Source of the DNA: Limnephilus marmoratus
Lineage: Eukaryota > Arthropoda > Insecta > Trichoptera > Limnephilidae
Direction of reading: 5' to 3'
Assembly: GCA_917880885.1 (NCBI GenBank)
Contig: OU862927.1
Location: forward strand, 21,359,450-21,423,449
DNA: 64,000 bases
Position numbers and translations under genes: made by a program. The notes beneath the pieces were generated by a model. That model was not told the origin of the DNA, did no database searches, and worked only from the letters and a program-made list of their open reading frames with translations. Positions 54,557 through 63,521 of this stretch are shown piece after piece (the first letter of the stretch is position 1; each line of letters begins with the position of its first letter).

Positions 54557-54604
54557 GTATCTACGGGCCCTGTACAGTACGCCCAGTTTTTGGGAGGTTA
54601 GCTG
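54557..54604 (-). mobile_element. 45-bp LINE-A scrap
   Basis: The inverse reads CTAACCTCCCAAAAACTGGG, CGTACTGTACAGGGCCCGTA; identical in order to LINE-A 16082-16122. Both ends are cut. Confidence 0.7.
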
Positions 54605-54648
54605 AAGGCGGAAACACACTTGCGTGTTGTGGTGTTTTGTGGGGCTTA
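54605..54648. mobile_element. Harbinger-type TIR, left end
   Basis: AAGGCGGAAACACACTTGCG, TGTTGTGGTGTTTTGTGGGG. Corresponds to the AGGCAGAAACATGCTTG terminus of the 162-bp MITE and to ACACACTTATGTGTTGTGTC at 55124. The rest of this element carries a transposase scrap (55200-55408) and is interrupted by 54649-55056. Confidence 0.55.
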
Positions 54649-55056
54649 GGCCGGTTACAGTGCTCGACCGACGGTCGGTGCGTACGTCGGTCGCGCTTGT
54701 CATTTGTATGAAAATTCCTAAATCGTTCAGTGCAGGACCGACCGTACGCGTGCGTATATCGCTACGCAGTACGTACGAGAATCGTCGGTCGAGCGCGTGC
54801 GCATGCAGACCGTCGGTCGACCGACGAGTTAGAAATGCTCTCTGGGCGACGATCGGGTGTACGTGATATCTACGTCTTCTGTTCCTAATACGTCTACGAA
54901 GATAATAAGCAGCTATTAATTAATTCATTTCGCATACGACGTCTGGTCAGCTTGTTGGTCAATCGTGAACTGACGGTACGCACCAACGGTCGGTCGGTGG
55001 TATGCGATCGTCAGGACCGACCGTACGCACCGACCGTCGGTTGAGCACTGCCGGCC
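54649..55056. mobile_element. CG-rich TIR element with palindromic subrepeats
   Basis: TIRs: GGCCGGTTACAGTGCTCGAC (left) and, inverted, GGCCGGCAGTGCTCAACCGA (right). Next to them are arrays of the self-complementary ACCGACGGTCGGT and GTGCGTACG (left 54664-54700, 54745-54835; right 54975-55040). The centre is AT-rich, no ORF. CpG-rich compared with everything around it. Confidence 0.7.
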
Positions 55057-55071
55057 ACTGTCGTGACGGTG

Positions 55072-55123
55072 AGTGGGCACACTAAGTGGGCACACTAAGT
55101 GGGCACACTAAGTGGGCACACTA
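55072..55123 (+). repeat. 13-bp minisatellite, four copies
   Basis: AGTGGGCACACTA four times in exact tandem; a fifth partial copy may precede it. Confidence 0.95.
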
Positions 55124-55199
55124 ACACACTTATGTGTTGTGTCGGGGCGTGCTCTGGCGTTATTTATGAACAGTAGATATCAAACCTTTGCAGCGTTTA

Positions 55200-55408
55200 A
55201 ATGTGCAATGCTTTTTGCTGATTCGGATAGTGATTTTGATGAAGATTTTCAATTTCTCTTAGCACTGAACCTTTTTGAGGTAAAAAAAAGAAAAGAAGGT
55301 ATAAGGTTCACTATATAAACAAAGAGAGACAGAACAAAGCATAATTTCATCGTCTTGTTAAAGAAATAGAGAGTGACGAAGAGAAATTCCATCAATACTT
55401 TACATAGT
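55200..55408 (+). mobile_element. PIF/Harbinger transposase N-terminal scrap
   Basis: Reads SDSDFDEDFQFLLALNLFEV, a stop, and then in another frame LVKEIESDEEKFHQYFT. The acidic stretch followed by a Leu-rich run and 'LV.E....E.FH.YF' is the usual start of Harbinger transposases. It ends where a Helitron begins (55412). No DDE residues. Confidence 0.6.
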
Positions 55409-55411
55409 ATA

Positions 55412-56024
55412 CTAGCTGACTCGGCCACGCGTTGCTGTGGCTAACGAAACACAACGCTATCTACAAGATGGTTACCCAACCTTTTACTCACACCGCCATC
55501 TGTTAATTTGCGTACAAATCAAATCGATCGGTCGCTCCACTAATATTATTATAACGAGTTCCCGGTATGCGTTGCTATGCCACTTAATACAGATTTTTTT
55601 TCTAATTTGCGTGTCCTTTCCCATTCATCCCGTTCCCTTCCGCCTTCCCTTCCTCTCCCGCGTCTCATCCCCCTTTCGCGCTCCTAACACCGCCTTCCAT
55701 CTCCCCACTCCTCTCGCCCGCTTCTCCCGTCCCGCGAATACCCCTCCCGAGTTCCCCTCCCCCCTTCCAAGTTTCCCTCCTCATATCTGGGTTTCCCTTC
55801 CCGCATTCCATTCACTCAGTCCCGGTACATTCAGTTTTCGAACAGCTTTCGCTACTATATTTTTCTCGGCTTTTCTCTACTATAATAAGCATCTATTTTA
55901 CATATAAACCTTCCTCTTGAATCACTCTATCTATTGGTGAAAACCGCATGAAAATTCGTTGCGTAGTTTAAAACATCTATGCGCACATACATTTTGAGCG
56001 ACTTCATTTTATACTATGTAATGA
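55412..56024 (-). mobile_element. Non-autonomous Helitron, family C
   Basis: The minus strand starts TCATTACATAGTATAAAATG, AAGTCGCTCAAAATGTATGT and ends GCCACAGCAACGCGTGGCCG, AGTCAGCTAG then T. 5' TC, 3' CTAG and A|T insertion agree with Helitrons; TATAAAATGAAGTCGCT is a common insect Helitron start. The middle (55600-55810 on plus) is C/T-rich. Related parts lie at 61368-61500 and 61684-61850. Confidence 0.7.
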
Positions 56025-56164
56025 TGTAATGATGATATATATTTATATATCATATAATACATAATATGATATATACATTTATGTATATTTATAACATATT
56101 AGTATATTAAATAATAATATAAAATAATATTTCAGCAATTTCGTCTCAAGCAGAATTTCTGATC

Positions 56165-56217
56165 AAATTTATTCATTTATTTATTTACGCCCTTTTACGG
56201 GGCTTTTACAAATCCAA
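56165..56217 (-). mobile_element. LINE-B-type 3' tail
   Basis: Reverse complement: TGTAAAAGCCCCGTAAAAGG, GCGTAAATAAATAAATGAAT, the LINE-B terminal pattern. No body. Confidence 0.55.
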
Positions 56218-56237
56218 CACCCAAGTATGTTTCTGCC
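56218..56237. mobile_element. 20-bp end of a Harbinger-type MITE
   Basis: ACCCAAGTATGTTTCTGCC is the inverse of the terminus at 56673. It abuts TTAA and MITE-4 copy 2, so MITE-4 and MITE-5 may have landed in or next to an older copy. Confidence 0.6.
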
Positions 56238-56241
56238 TTAA

Positions 56242-56668
56242 GGGCCCGCAACCCGGATTTGTACCGATTTATTACATATTTCCCTAAAACACGGTAAGTT
56301 TTAAAGCTCTTAAAAAAATATATATTATTCTTGAAGATTATATCTAGACTTTGCCCGCGCCGAAACGCAAATTATATAAAATTCCGTCGATAGAAAAAAA
56401 TCGCAAAGTATGCTCCAAAAATTATTATTAACACGTTTGTTTCAGTTGTTTTACAAGTTATGTGTATGAAAAAATACACAGTGTTTCATTAAATGCTGTT
56501 TAAGATAATGCCCGTGAGATTTTTGCTCTATTTTAAACGAGTCGTGTTTTATTAAACATTTTCGCAATTTTCGCATCGATTTTGTCGCAGTAAATGTTAG
56601 CGCTCTCCTCTAACATTCGTAATTTCGCATCTCTCCATCTTCTTCTTTTCGGGCCTGGTTGCAGAGCC
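56242..56668 (-). mobile_element. MITE-4 copy 2, 427 bp
   Basis: TTAA at 56238-56241 and 56669-56672. Same length and nearly the same sequence as 49853-50279. The minus-strand frame LQPGPKRRRWRDAKLRMLEE, SANIYCDKIDAKIAKMF is again open. Confidence 0.8.
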
Positions 56669-56672
56669 TTAA

Positions 56673-56834
56673 GGCAGAAACATGCTTGGGTGTCGTGGCA
56701 TGTCGTGACGAGCACATCGGTTTCGTACTATGGTTAGAGACGTATTTATAGGTCGTGGCGTGTCGACAAGCCACGACGATTTCCGCCTTAATTTGTAGTC
56801 ACGACACGCCACGACACGCAAGTATGTTTCTGCC
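56673..56834. mobile_element. MITE-5, Harbinger-type, 162 bp
   Basis: Complete: TTAA, then GGCAGAAACATGCTTGGGTG, TCGTGGCATGTCGTGACGAG at the left and the inverse CACGACACGCCACGACACGC, AAGTATGTTTCTGCC at the right, then TTAA. Long TIRs (about 40 bp). The TTAA can be read as the TTA/TAA duplication of PIF/Harbinger. A Harbinger transposase scrap sits between similar ends at 54605-55145, supporting the link. Confidence 0.75.
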
Positions 56835-56838
56835 TTAA

Positions 56839-57360
56839 GGCGGAATCGGAATGTTTAATCTTTTGGTACAGGTCATTGACTTCTCGACAGAGCTTTTTTT
56901 CTTTTATATACTCAAAGCAATTTTGTAGTGGATTGTAGACCAATATTTTGTTGATTGGACAGCCTCGCATAAAAGCTTAATTGAGAATCAAAGATTATTT
57001 TCAAATATTTTTTTTGTAAATTTAATATAATAATAAGATATTCTAAAATCTCATTTATTACAACACCATGCACTTATTCAAAAAAGGTTCAAAAATTTCT
57101 AACAAACACACAGCTGCACATATTTTTCAAGCGAATCAAATATAGAACTAAACAGCACCCAAAAATAACAAATGTTTTGAATTTAGTTTGACAAATAATG
57201 GTAAAAATAACAACAAAGTCACTTAAAAATATGTACAGGAATATTCGCGAAAACATTATTCATATTTAAAATTTTGTAAAAATTAAATTTATGTTTTCAT
57301 GGTTGATGGAGTCATAAGCACTTGAAACGGGAATTTTGAATACGTGGATTCATTTAATCT
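56839..57360 (-). repeat. 3' flank of protamine-like copy 3
   Basis: Inverse of 53935-54440: poly(A) signal TTTATT at 57054-57059, TTGATTGGACAGCCTCGCAT, AATTTTGTAGTGGATTG and CTTTTGGTACAGGTCATT. The unit is cut at TTAAGGCGGAA next to MITE-5. Confidence 0.75.
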
Positions 57361-57651
57361 TCAATCGTCCGAGAAGATGGGGCGGCGACGACGCTGCCTT
57401 CTTCAGCTGCCCGACGCCTTCTCCTCCTGGATCGCAATCTCCTCCTTCTGCCCACCATCGTCCCGGGAACCTTCCTGCCACGAGGTCGGATAGATCGGAT
57501 CGATCTGCTTTCTAACCTCCGCACTATTGACTGGGACGGCGATAGTTTAGACGTCGTCCGTTTCTCTTGAATTGGTTCTTTCCTCAGATCCATAATCACG
57601 TTTTTCCCTTCCTGAATCGTCTTCATTCTGTTCTTCGCCTTTTTGGTCCAT
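57361..57651 (-). pseudogene. Protamine-like copy 3, disrupted
   Basis: Aligned to copies 1 and 2 from the ATG at 57651-57649 (MDQKGEEQNEDDSGREK). The frame meets a stop after about 35 codons (GACGTCTAA, where the others have GTCCAC). An extra A in the codons for VPV(N) shifts the frame, a duplicated CGATCT lies near 57490, and a one-base loss before the last basic block shifts it again. A spurious ORF (57677-57354) spans the same DNA in another frame but still gives GRKVPGTMVGRRRRLRSRR. The upstream and poly(A) regions remain. It is an unprocessed duplicate that has decayed. Confidence 0.8.
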
Positions 57652-57864
57652 CTTGGGTAAACTTCAGATTTAAACATTTATTAAAAAAAAAACTCGTCTG
57701 AAAGCAAAAAGAATGACTGATTGAGGTCTTGACCAAAAGGGGAATGAAAACAAATTCAAATTCAAATGTTTATTTCTGAACAAAATCTTTTAATTTTAAT
57801 TCGAAATATTTTTTTAAAATTATTATTTTTATTCAAATGTTTCACTTCATATGGGTAGGAGTTG

Positions 57865-58195
57865 ATAGCTCGAAATCCATTCGTTCTTTAATTTTTCTCT
57901 GTAATAATATTATTTTATGGTAAATCTAAGTAAATTTCATCGCACTTTTAATTGTACATATGAGTGTCAGCAAAGTCGATATAAAGTAGTTTTTGTTACA
58001 GTAACAATGTGGTGTATAGATGCGAATGGTGGAAAAAGTTGGGAAAGCCAGAGGAAGACATGGCGCGATCAGAAAACATTTTTTGTTTAAATAAACTCTT
58101 TCACTTAATAACAATATTATTTCCACAACTACACCCAGTATTCGGGTACCCAGAATTCTCAGCCTACAAACTTTACTCTAAATCATTCATTCAAA
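57865..58195 (-). repeat. Protamine-upstream repeat, copy at unit 3
   Basis: Inverted partner of 52925-53265. Ends abruptly at 58195 where LINE-B coding sequence starts. Related scraps at 42275-42350 and 39350-39430. Confidence 0.8.
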
Positions 58196-58992
58196 GAAGG
58201 GTTTAAAACTATTAGGTTTTGTACTAAGAGTGGCTAAAGATTTTACCAACATTAAAACTTCTGTACACATTGCTAGTGAGGAGTCAGGTTGAATATACAT
58301 AACTGTATGGTCTCCTCATTTTAACGTGCATTCTCAAACAATAGAAAGAGTACAAAAAAAATTCCTAAGCTTTTTAAATTATAAACTAGAAATACCGAAA
58401 GAACAATAATTTAACTACACCTATCTTCTGCGTTTATCTAATTTATTAAAATTGAGTGAAAGAAGAACTGTTTTCGATCGAGTATTTTTATTTAAAATCT
58501 TGCATAATAAAATAAAATTAACAGCCCTAAAGTCTTGGCGCCCATAAATTTTAATGTGCCAGCCAGAAACACAAGGTCAGTACTCCGTTTTATTGTGGCA
58601 ATACTACGACCATGTCTCATTTCAATATACCACTACACAGAATTCAAAACTTAGGCAATATATTTTCGCACATAGATGTATGGTATGTGTCGCTGATAAA
58701 ATATAAGTATGAAATAATAAATCATTTATCCCCTGTAAATTAAGTTATTTGCGTGTATTGTATACAAATGTATTTTTTCATTGTTGAAATATTGTAATAT
58801 TTAAATATCGTAGCATTTATTTCGTTTTATTATCTGTGTATCTCGCATCAAAGCTTATATAGCTTATCTATAGAATATCTGCATATGTCTTTCTCAACTA
58901 TTTCTTTCTGATTTACAAACTCCTAGAGCCGTATTTTTCATGTTGTTGCTATACACTATGTTATATTATGTAGAAGCCGAAAGGCGTTAATA
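58196..58992 (+). mobile_element. LINE-B copy, broken RT C-terminus with 3' end
   Basis: Readable with stops: GLKLLGFVLRVAKDFTNIKT, ERVQKKFLSFLNYKLEIP, TYLLRLSNLLKLSERRTVFD and IFHFNIPLHRIQNLGNIFSH (with changes). The 3' end is AGAAGCCGAAAGGCGTTAAT (58973-58991). Helitron sequence begins directly after. Confidence 0.65.
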
Positions 58993-59822
58993 TCCTACTA
59001 ATATTATCCTACTATATAATTATTATTATTGATAATTTTATTTTATAATAATATTATTATAAAGGGGAAAGTTTGTATGGATGTATGTTTGTTACTCTTT
59101 CACACAAAAAACTACTGAATGGATTTAAAAAATTCTTTCACTAATAGAAAGCTACATTATTTGCAAGATCTATAGGCTATATATATTGGTAAGCTCTGGC
59201 GTTATGAAATTATTTATCATACGTTTTCTGTCGGTAACAAAATCTAAAAATGAATCGCCGAAATGTATGAAATGTAGGGAAGGAAGGGGAAAGGGGAAGG
59301 ATGGAGGAGGGTGTGGGGAGGAGTAGGGGATGGGGGAAGGGGGTTGATGAGGGGAGTGGTGTGGGGAGAGGGAAGGTGGAGGAGGCGGAGTGGGGTGGGA
59401 GAGGTCAGAGGGAAGTAAGGGGTAGGGATGAGGGGAGGGGTGGGTGGAGGTATAGGGGGAGTGGGTTGATGGGAGCGGAGAGAGTGGGAGGGAAGGAAGT
59501 GGAAGGGGGAAGAGTGGAGGAAGGTGGCGTGGGAGGGGTATGGGGTGGGGGAGGGGTCGGTGGAGAAGGAGGGGGAGGGAGAGGGGGGTTGATGGATGAG
59601 TGGAGTGGGGAGAGTAAAGGTGGAGGGGGGAGGAGTGTGGGGAGGGGTGGGGAGAGGGGGAGTGGAAGGGAGGTTGATGGGGGGATTGGAGTTGGTGGGT
59701 GGGAGGTGGGTGGAGGAGGAGGGGGGGTTGATGAGGGTAGTGGAGTGGGGAGAGGGAAGGTGGAGGAGAGGGGAGTGGGAAACCCCTAATACCATGCGAG
59801 CGAAGCCGCGGGAAAAAGCTAG
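58993..59822 (+). mobile_element. Non-autonomous Helitron, family A, copy 2
   Basis: Starts at one of two TCCTACTA motifs (58993 or 59007). It then runs AAAGTTTGTATGGATGTATG, TTTGTTACTCTTTCAC, AAACTACTGAATGGAT, a 5' region common to insect Helitrons. It ends CATGCGAGCGAAGCCGCGGG, AAAAAGCTAG then T. Between 59270 and 59790 the plus strand is almost pure G/A with T (GGAGGGTGTGGGGAGGAGTA type). No Rep/helicase. Confidence 0.75.
59270..59790 (+). repeat. Purine-rich G-run tract
   Basis: About 520 bp with nearly no C on the plus strand and dozens of GGGG/GGG runs, in degenerate units such as GGGGTTGATGAGGG(T)AGTGGAGTGGGGAGA. ORFs on both strands here follow from the composition. Repeated at 60601-60880. 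Confidence 0.9.
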
Positions 59823-60440
59823 TTATAAATAAATAAAAAAAATAACCCCTAGCAACGCTGGTAAATATTATTGTTCCACGCTCGTATATAGATCTGTACA
59901 TACCGGGCCGGTATTAAGGACGACGCTGCCGGTTGTGGGGAGGCCGGTCAATCAGCCTCCTTCACTGTCTCGGGGACTGCCGGCAGCCAGGTTGCGGTGA
60001 CACCGGTTCTTATCTGTATATATGTTATTTTACTTTTGTTTCCTTCTTTTTAACGTACAGTGCTCGGTGCCGCCCGCCGGATTATGTATGGTCATGTCTC
60101 CCGCTGTCATGAGCTAATTACTCATGACGGCTGCTGTCATTTTGATTACTTTATTTATTTGTTGATGTTACTAACAACTTGATTGACTGTCCATGAGGCT
60201 CACTACTTTTGCATTGACATCTCCATGGGCTTTAGAATTGTAGAGATTGACCATTACAGTACAGTCCTGTAGGCGCGCCCGCATACCGCCACCTAACACA
60301 GTATGAGGGGACATTGAAGGTCGAGATTCGTTACATTAAAAGTAGAGCCATTTATTCAAAAAAATTAGATTCTTGCGAGAACTCCGAAGGGGCGACCATA
60401 AGTTGCCTATACCGGGGTGGGACAGTGGTGGGTACTTCAA
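59823..60440. other. Insert between Helitron tandem copies
   Basis: 59823-59905 (ACCCCTAGCAACGCTGGTAA, CTGTACATACCGGGCC) is repeated at 60920-61003. 59906-60430 is unique here, GC-richer, with TTAACGTACAGTGCTCGGTG (60050) that recalls the module at 30637. No ORF with a domain. Confidence 0.45.
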
Positions 60441-60595
60441 TGTACATACCGGGCCTTTAAAAACTGTTTTAAAGTAAAAAAAATTCGCACTTACGAACCT
60501 CTTTTCGGTTAATAACTAACAGTGGGCACATTGCAAAACAATACCTGAATTTTGGCAGAGTAACAGTAAAATTTACCAGCGTTGCTAGGGGTTAT
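60440..60595 (-). repeat. Repeat R, copy 2
   Basis: TGTACATACCGGGCCTTTAA, AATTCGCACTTACGAACCTC, TTTTCGGTTAATAACT, CCTGAATTTTGGCAGAG, ACCAGCGTTGCTAGGGGTTA. Inverse of 52751-52930; third copy at 60985-61125. Confidence 0.8.
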
Positions 60596-60596
60596 T

Positions 60597-60919
60597 TTGA
60601 AGGGGGAGGGGTGGAGGAAGGTGGCGTGGGAGGGGTATGGGGTTGGGGAGGGGTCGGTGGAGAAGGAGGGGGAGGGAGAGGGGGGTTGATGGATGAGTGG
60701 AGTGGGGAGAGCAAAGGTGGAGGGGGGTGGAGTGTGGGGAGGGATGGGGAGAGGGGGAGTGGAAGGGAGGTTGATGGGGGGATTGGAGTTGGTGGGTGGG
60801 AGGTGGGTGGAGGAGGAGGGGGGGTTGATGAGGGTAGTGGAGTGGGGAGAGGGAAGGTGGAGGAGGGGGGAGTGGGAAACCCCTAATACCATGCGAGCGA
60901 AGCCACGGGAAAAAGCTAG
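60597..60919 (+). mobile_element. Helitron family A, 3' part in tandem copy
   Basis: Repeats 59500-59822 with few differences, ends AAAAAGCTAG then T, and lacks the 5' region. The whole block from here to 61003 is offset by about 1,097 bp from its partner, marking a segmental tandem duplication. Confidence 0.8.
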
Positions 60920-60984
60920 TTATAAATAAATAAAAAAATAACCCCTAGCAACGCTGGTAAATATTATTGTTCCACGCTTTTATA

Positions 60985-61300
60985 TAGATCTGTACATACC
61001 GGGCCTTTAAAAACTGCTTTAAAGTAAAAAAAATTCGCACTTACGGACCTCTTTTCGGTTAATAACTAACAGTGGGCACATTGCAAAACAATACCTGAAT
61101 TTTGGCAGAGTAACAGTAAAATTTGGGAGGCGAATCATTTATTGAATAAACAATACTGCTGCCATAGGTCCCCCCAGGTGGCTTGCGACGTTTGGTGACG
61201 TAGCAGAGGTGCCCGGGTTTATGCGGTGAGGTTTGTCCGGATCTTGGAGGCGGATGCGTCTGGCCACTAACTGCGTGAACTAACTCTCTCTGAACATTAC
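60985..61300 (-). repeat. Composite repeat R plus short-element module
   Basis: Inverse of the fusion at 52655-52930 (GGAGGCGAATCATTTATTGA at the join, 61125-61145). Ends with GTTCACGCAGTTAGTGGCCA (on the minus strand), continuing the module of 50680-50945. Confidence 0.75.
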
Positions 61301-61364
61301 TTTGCACCAGGTTAAATGAAAGATGAGAGTTTTGTAACGTAAAAAGATGGAATATATTATTCAT

Positions 61365-61855
61365 GACTAGCAGACCCCGCCACACATTGCTGTGGCTAAC
61401 GAAAAACAACGCCATTACCCAACCTTTATAAAATGAATTGAATATTTGAATTTCTCGGCTTTTCTCTACTATAATAAGCATGTATTATACATATAAACTA
61501 ATTAACTCGCCACTAATTATACAATGCTTGCAATGCAACACTGGATATTTGAAAAGGGAAAATCAAATACCTACTTACTCTAGGACATCTATTTTCCAAT
61601 TTCTTCCGTAGAACGAATTTCAAAAGTGACTATATAGTACGGCCCGCCCGACTTTTTAAATCGCACAAAAATATGTTTTCTTTGAATTTCTCGGCTTTTC
61701 TCTAGTATAATTTACATATATTATACATATAAACATTTCTCTTCAATCACTCTATCTATTAGTGAAAACCGTATGAAAATTCGTTGGGTAGTTTAAAAGA
61801 TTAACGCGCACATACATTTTAAGCGACTTCATTTTATACTATCTATGTAAAATAA
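61365..61855 (-). mobile_element. Helitron family C, two rearranged pieces
   Basis: 61368-61500: minus-strand 3' end GCCACAGCAATGTGTGGCGG, GGTCTGCTAG then T, plus GAGAAAAGCCGAGAAATTC. 61684-61855: the 5' part with GAGAAAAGCCGAGAAATTC again and TATAAAATGAAGTCGCTTAA. The repeated GAGAAAAGCCGAG shows a duplication or nested insertion. Confidence 0.6.
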
Positions 61856-62384
61856 AATGATAATGATGATGATAATGATAATGATAATTACAAGATACAA
61901 AAATTGAGTACTGCACTTACCCCCAGGGATCAGAAATTCAGAGATCAGACATGAGAAAAATCGAACAAACTTTTTTAAAATTATTTTGTTGAACACTTTG
62001 TAAAATAAAAATAGTGAGGTGTATGATTTAGTATTATTGAACTGTAAATGCACGCTCCTAAATATCAACCAATAAGTACAGTTTGTCAAATAAGAGTAGA
62101 AAATATATGACGGCGCCACTGATGATAAAATGGCAATACTAAACACATAACTCATGGTGTTAAAGTACAGCTGTGCAACCTACATTTTTATAAAAAATTA
62201 AAAAGGCATAATAGTGGAAAAAATATTTTTTCATTACACTATAGATACCCGCCGATCTCAAAATTCGAATTGCATATAGGTATATTATTATTATACTTTT
62301 GCAATTTTGTGTTAACATAAGGAAGAATAACTATTGTAATAAAATATAAAGCATAGTTTAGAAATTGCTCACATTTATTTAATA
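61856..62384. other. No gene seen
   Basis: Begins with an ATGATG/ATAATG microsatellite (61857-61888), then AT-rich sequence. Confidence 0.4.
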
Positions 62385-62480
62385 CTAGATAAAGTACCTA
62401 GCGTTGCCCGGGCTTTAGATCATGTCTTTAATTTTAGATCTGAATATATTTAACTCATTCATATCTAAAAATAGTGTAAC
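62385..62480 (-). mobile_element. Helitron-type 3' end
   Basis: Minus strand: AAAGCCCGGGCAACGCTAGG, TACTTTATCTAG then T. Resembles the CGGGCAACGC end of family C. 5' end not seen. Confidence 0.4.
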
Positions 62481-62639
62481 TAAACTCACCACTAGTGATT
62501 CTTCCTTTCTATCTATTGTTAAATTCAAATTTATGTTAAATTAAATTAAAGCAAATCGCTTTATAAATCACCTTTTAATCAAATTTATGTCATGAAGAAA
62601 AAATGTTTTTTAAAATGTGGTTTACTGTGTTCTATACAT
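62481..62639. other. Spacer
   Basis: AT-rich; nothing recognised. Confidence 0.4.
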
Positions 62640-63520
62640 TGTTACGATGCACAAATAAGCCCCTACTAATGATTCACCCACGCCACTGCACAGACTACAG
62701 TTTCGCTCTTTCGCCGCAAGCGCGCCGCGCGCGCTAGTGGAGCCAAATGCGAGCAACGGTCGGCGAAGCCGCCGACTCTACACACTTCCTAGGCAGAGCG
62801 CTCCGTGAACAGTCGATTGTTTTGTTAAGGAGAAATTCTCTCCGCAGAGCACCTTTGTGGCCCGAGTCATCCGCGACGCAATATGGCGTCGGGAATTTAA
62901 TACGCAAATGCGTGTTCTAGATGCTACGGCAGACAAGGCCGAGGCGTAATTTAAAGTACAGTGACAATGTTTACGTGTGTGGGACGTTTCACCTGGAGTC
63001 TCCTGTTGGAACGAGATCCCCTCTGCTGCGGACGAGGACTGGACCTGCCGCCTCCATCGCAGTAAGCCCCCTTAAATTAATGTGTTCTATTTGCCCTCGC
63101 GATTTTACCTGAGCAATGACGACCCCAGAGAGGACAGGTTGAGAGACTTACCGTGTAGGGACATTCTAGCCAGGAACTGCCTTTTAACCTTGTATTTCTG
63201 TGTTTTCCCACAATACATTTTGTTTGTTTTACCTAAATACCGTTCTTTTATTGAGGAGATTGTTCGAGGGTGATCACGGCCAGTATTTCCCCCCATGTAA
63301 AACATTCCAAACAGCCTACCGGCGACCACACCACCCTGATGACGAGGGTCTCCCCTGCTTGCCGTTGGTTCGAGCTAGCCGCCTACAAGGTAGGTCGGAG
63401 CCCGCCCTGTGGTGCCGCCCTCCTGGTGGCACCCGGGCCCAGCGAGGTTCTGGTTCCTATACGGGGCGTAGTCCCCGAGCGCAACTCTGACACCATGTAG
63501 CCGCTGCCAGGTTGTTAGCA
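62640..63520 (+). mobile_element. LTR-like segment, 881 bp
   Basis: Starts TGTTACGATGCACAAATAAG and ends CCAGGTTGTTAGCA, with TG...CA ends. It is GC-rich with GCGCGC patches and several short ORFs that lack domains. At 63522 TGGCGCGCCAACTCTGGGGC follows, shaped like a primer-binding site complementary to a tRNA 3' end with CCA. No clear TATA or AATAAA could be fixed, and gag is not readable before the window ends. A GC-rich host promoter is the alternative. Confidence 0.4.
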
Positions 63521-63521
63521 C

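Noticed and set aside
57354..57677. 107-codon gene starting MFKSEVYPRW
   Set aside because: Out-of-frame ORF over the protamine-like pseudogene; its N-terminus has no counterpart in copies 1 and 2.
59170..59901. Long Pro/Ser/His-rich and Gly/Arg-rich ORFs on both strands
   Set aside because: Consequence of the purine-rich Helitron tract; frames are open on both strands and have no conserved block.
62921..63500. Several overlapping ORFs of 60-96 codons
   Set aside because: GC-rich DNA with few stops in all frames; no domain. Kept only as part of an LTR-like segment.
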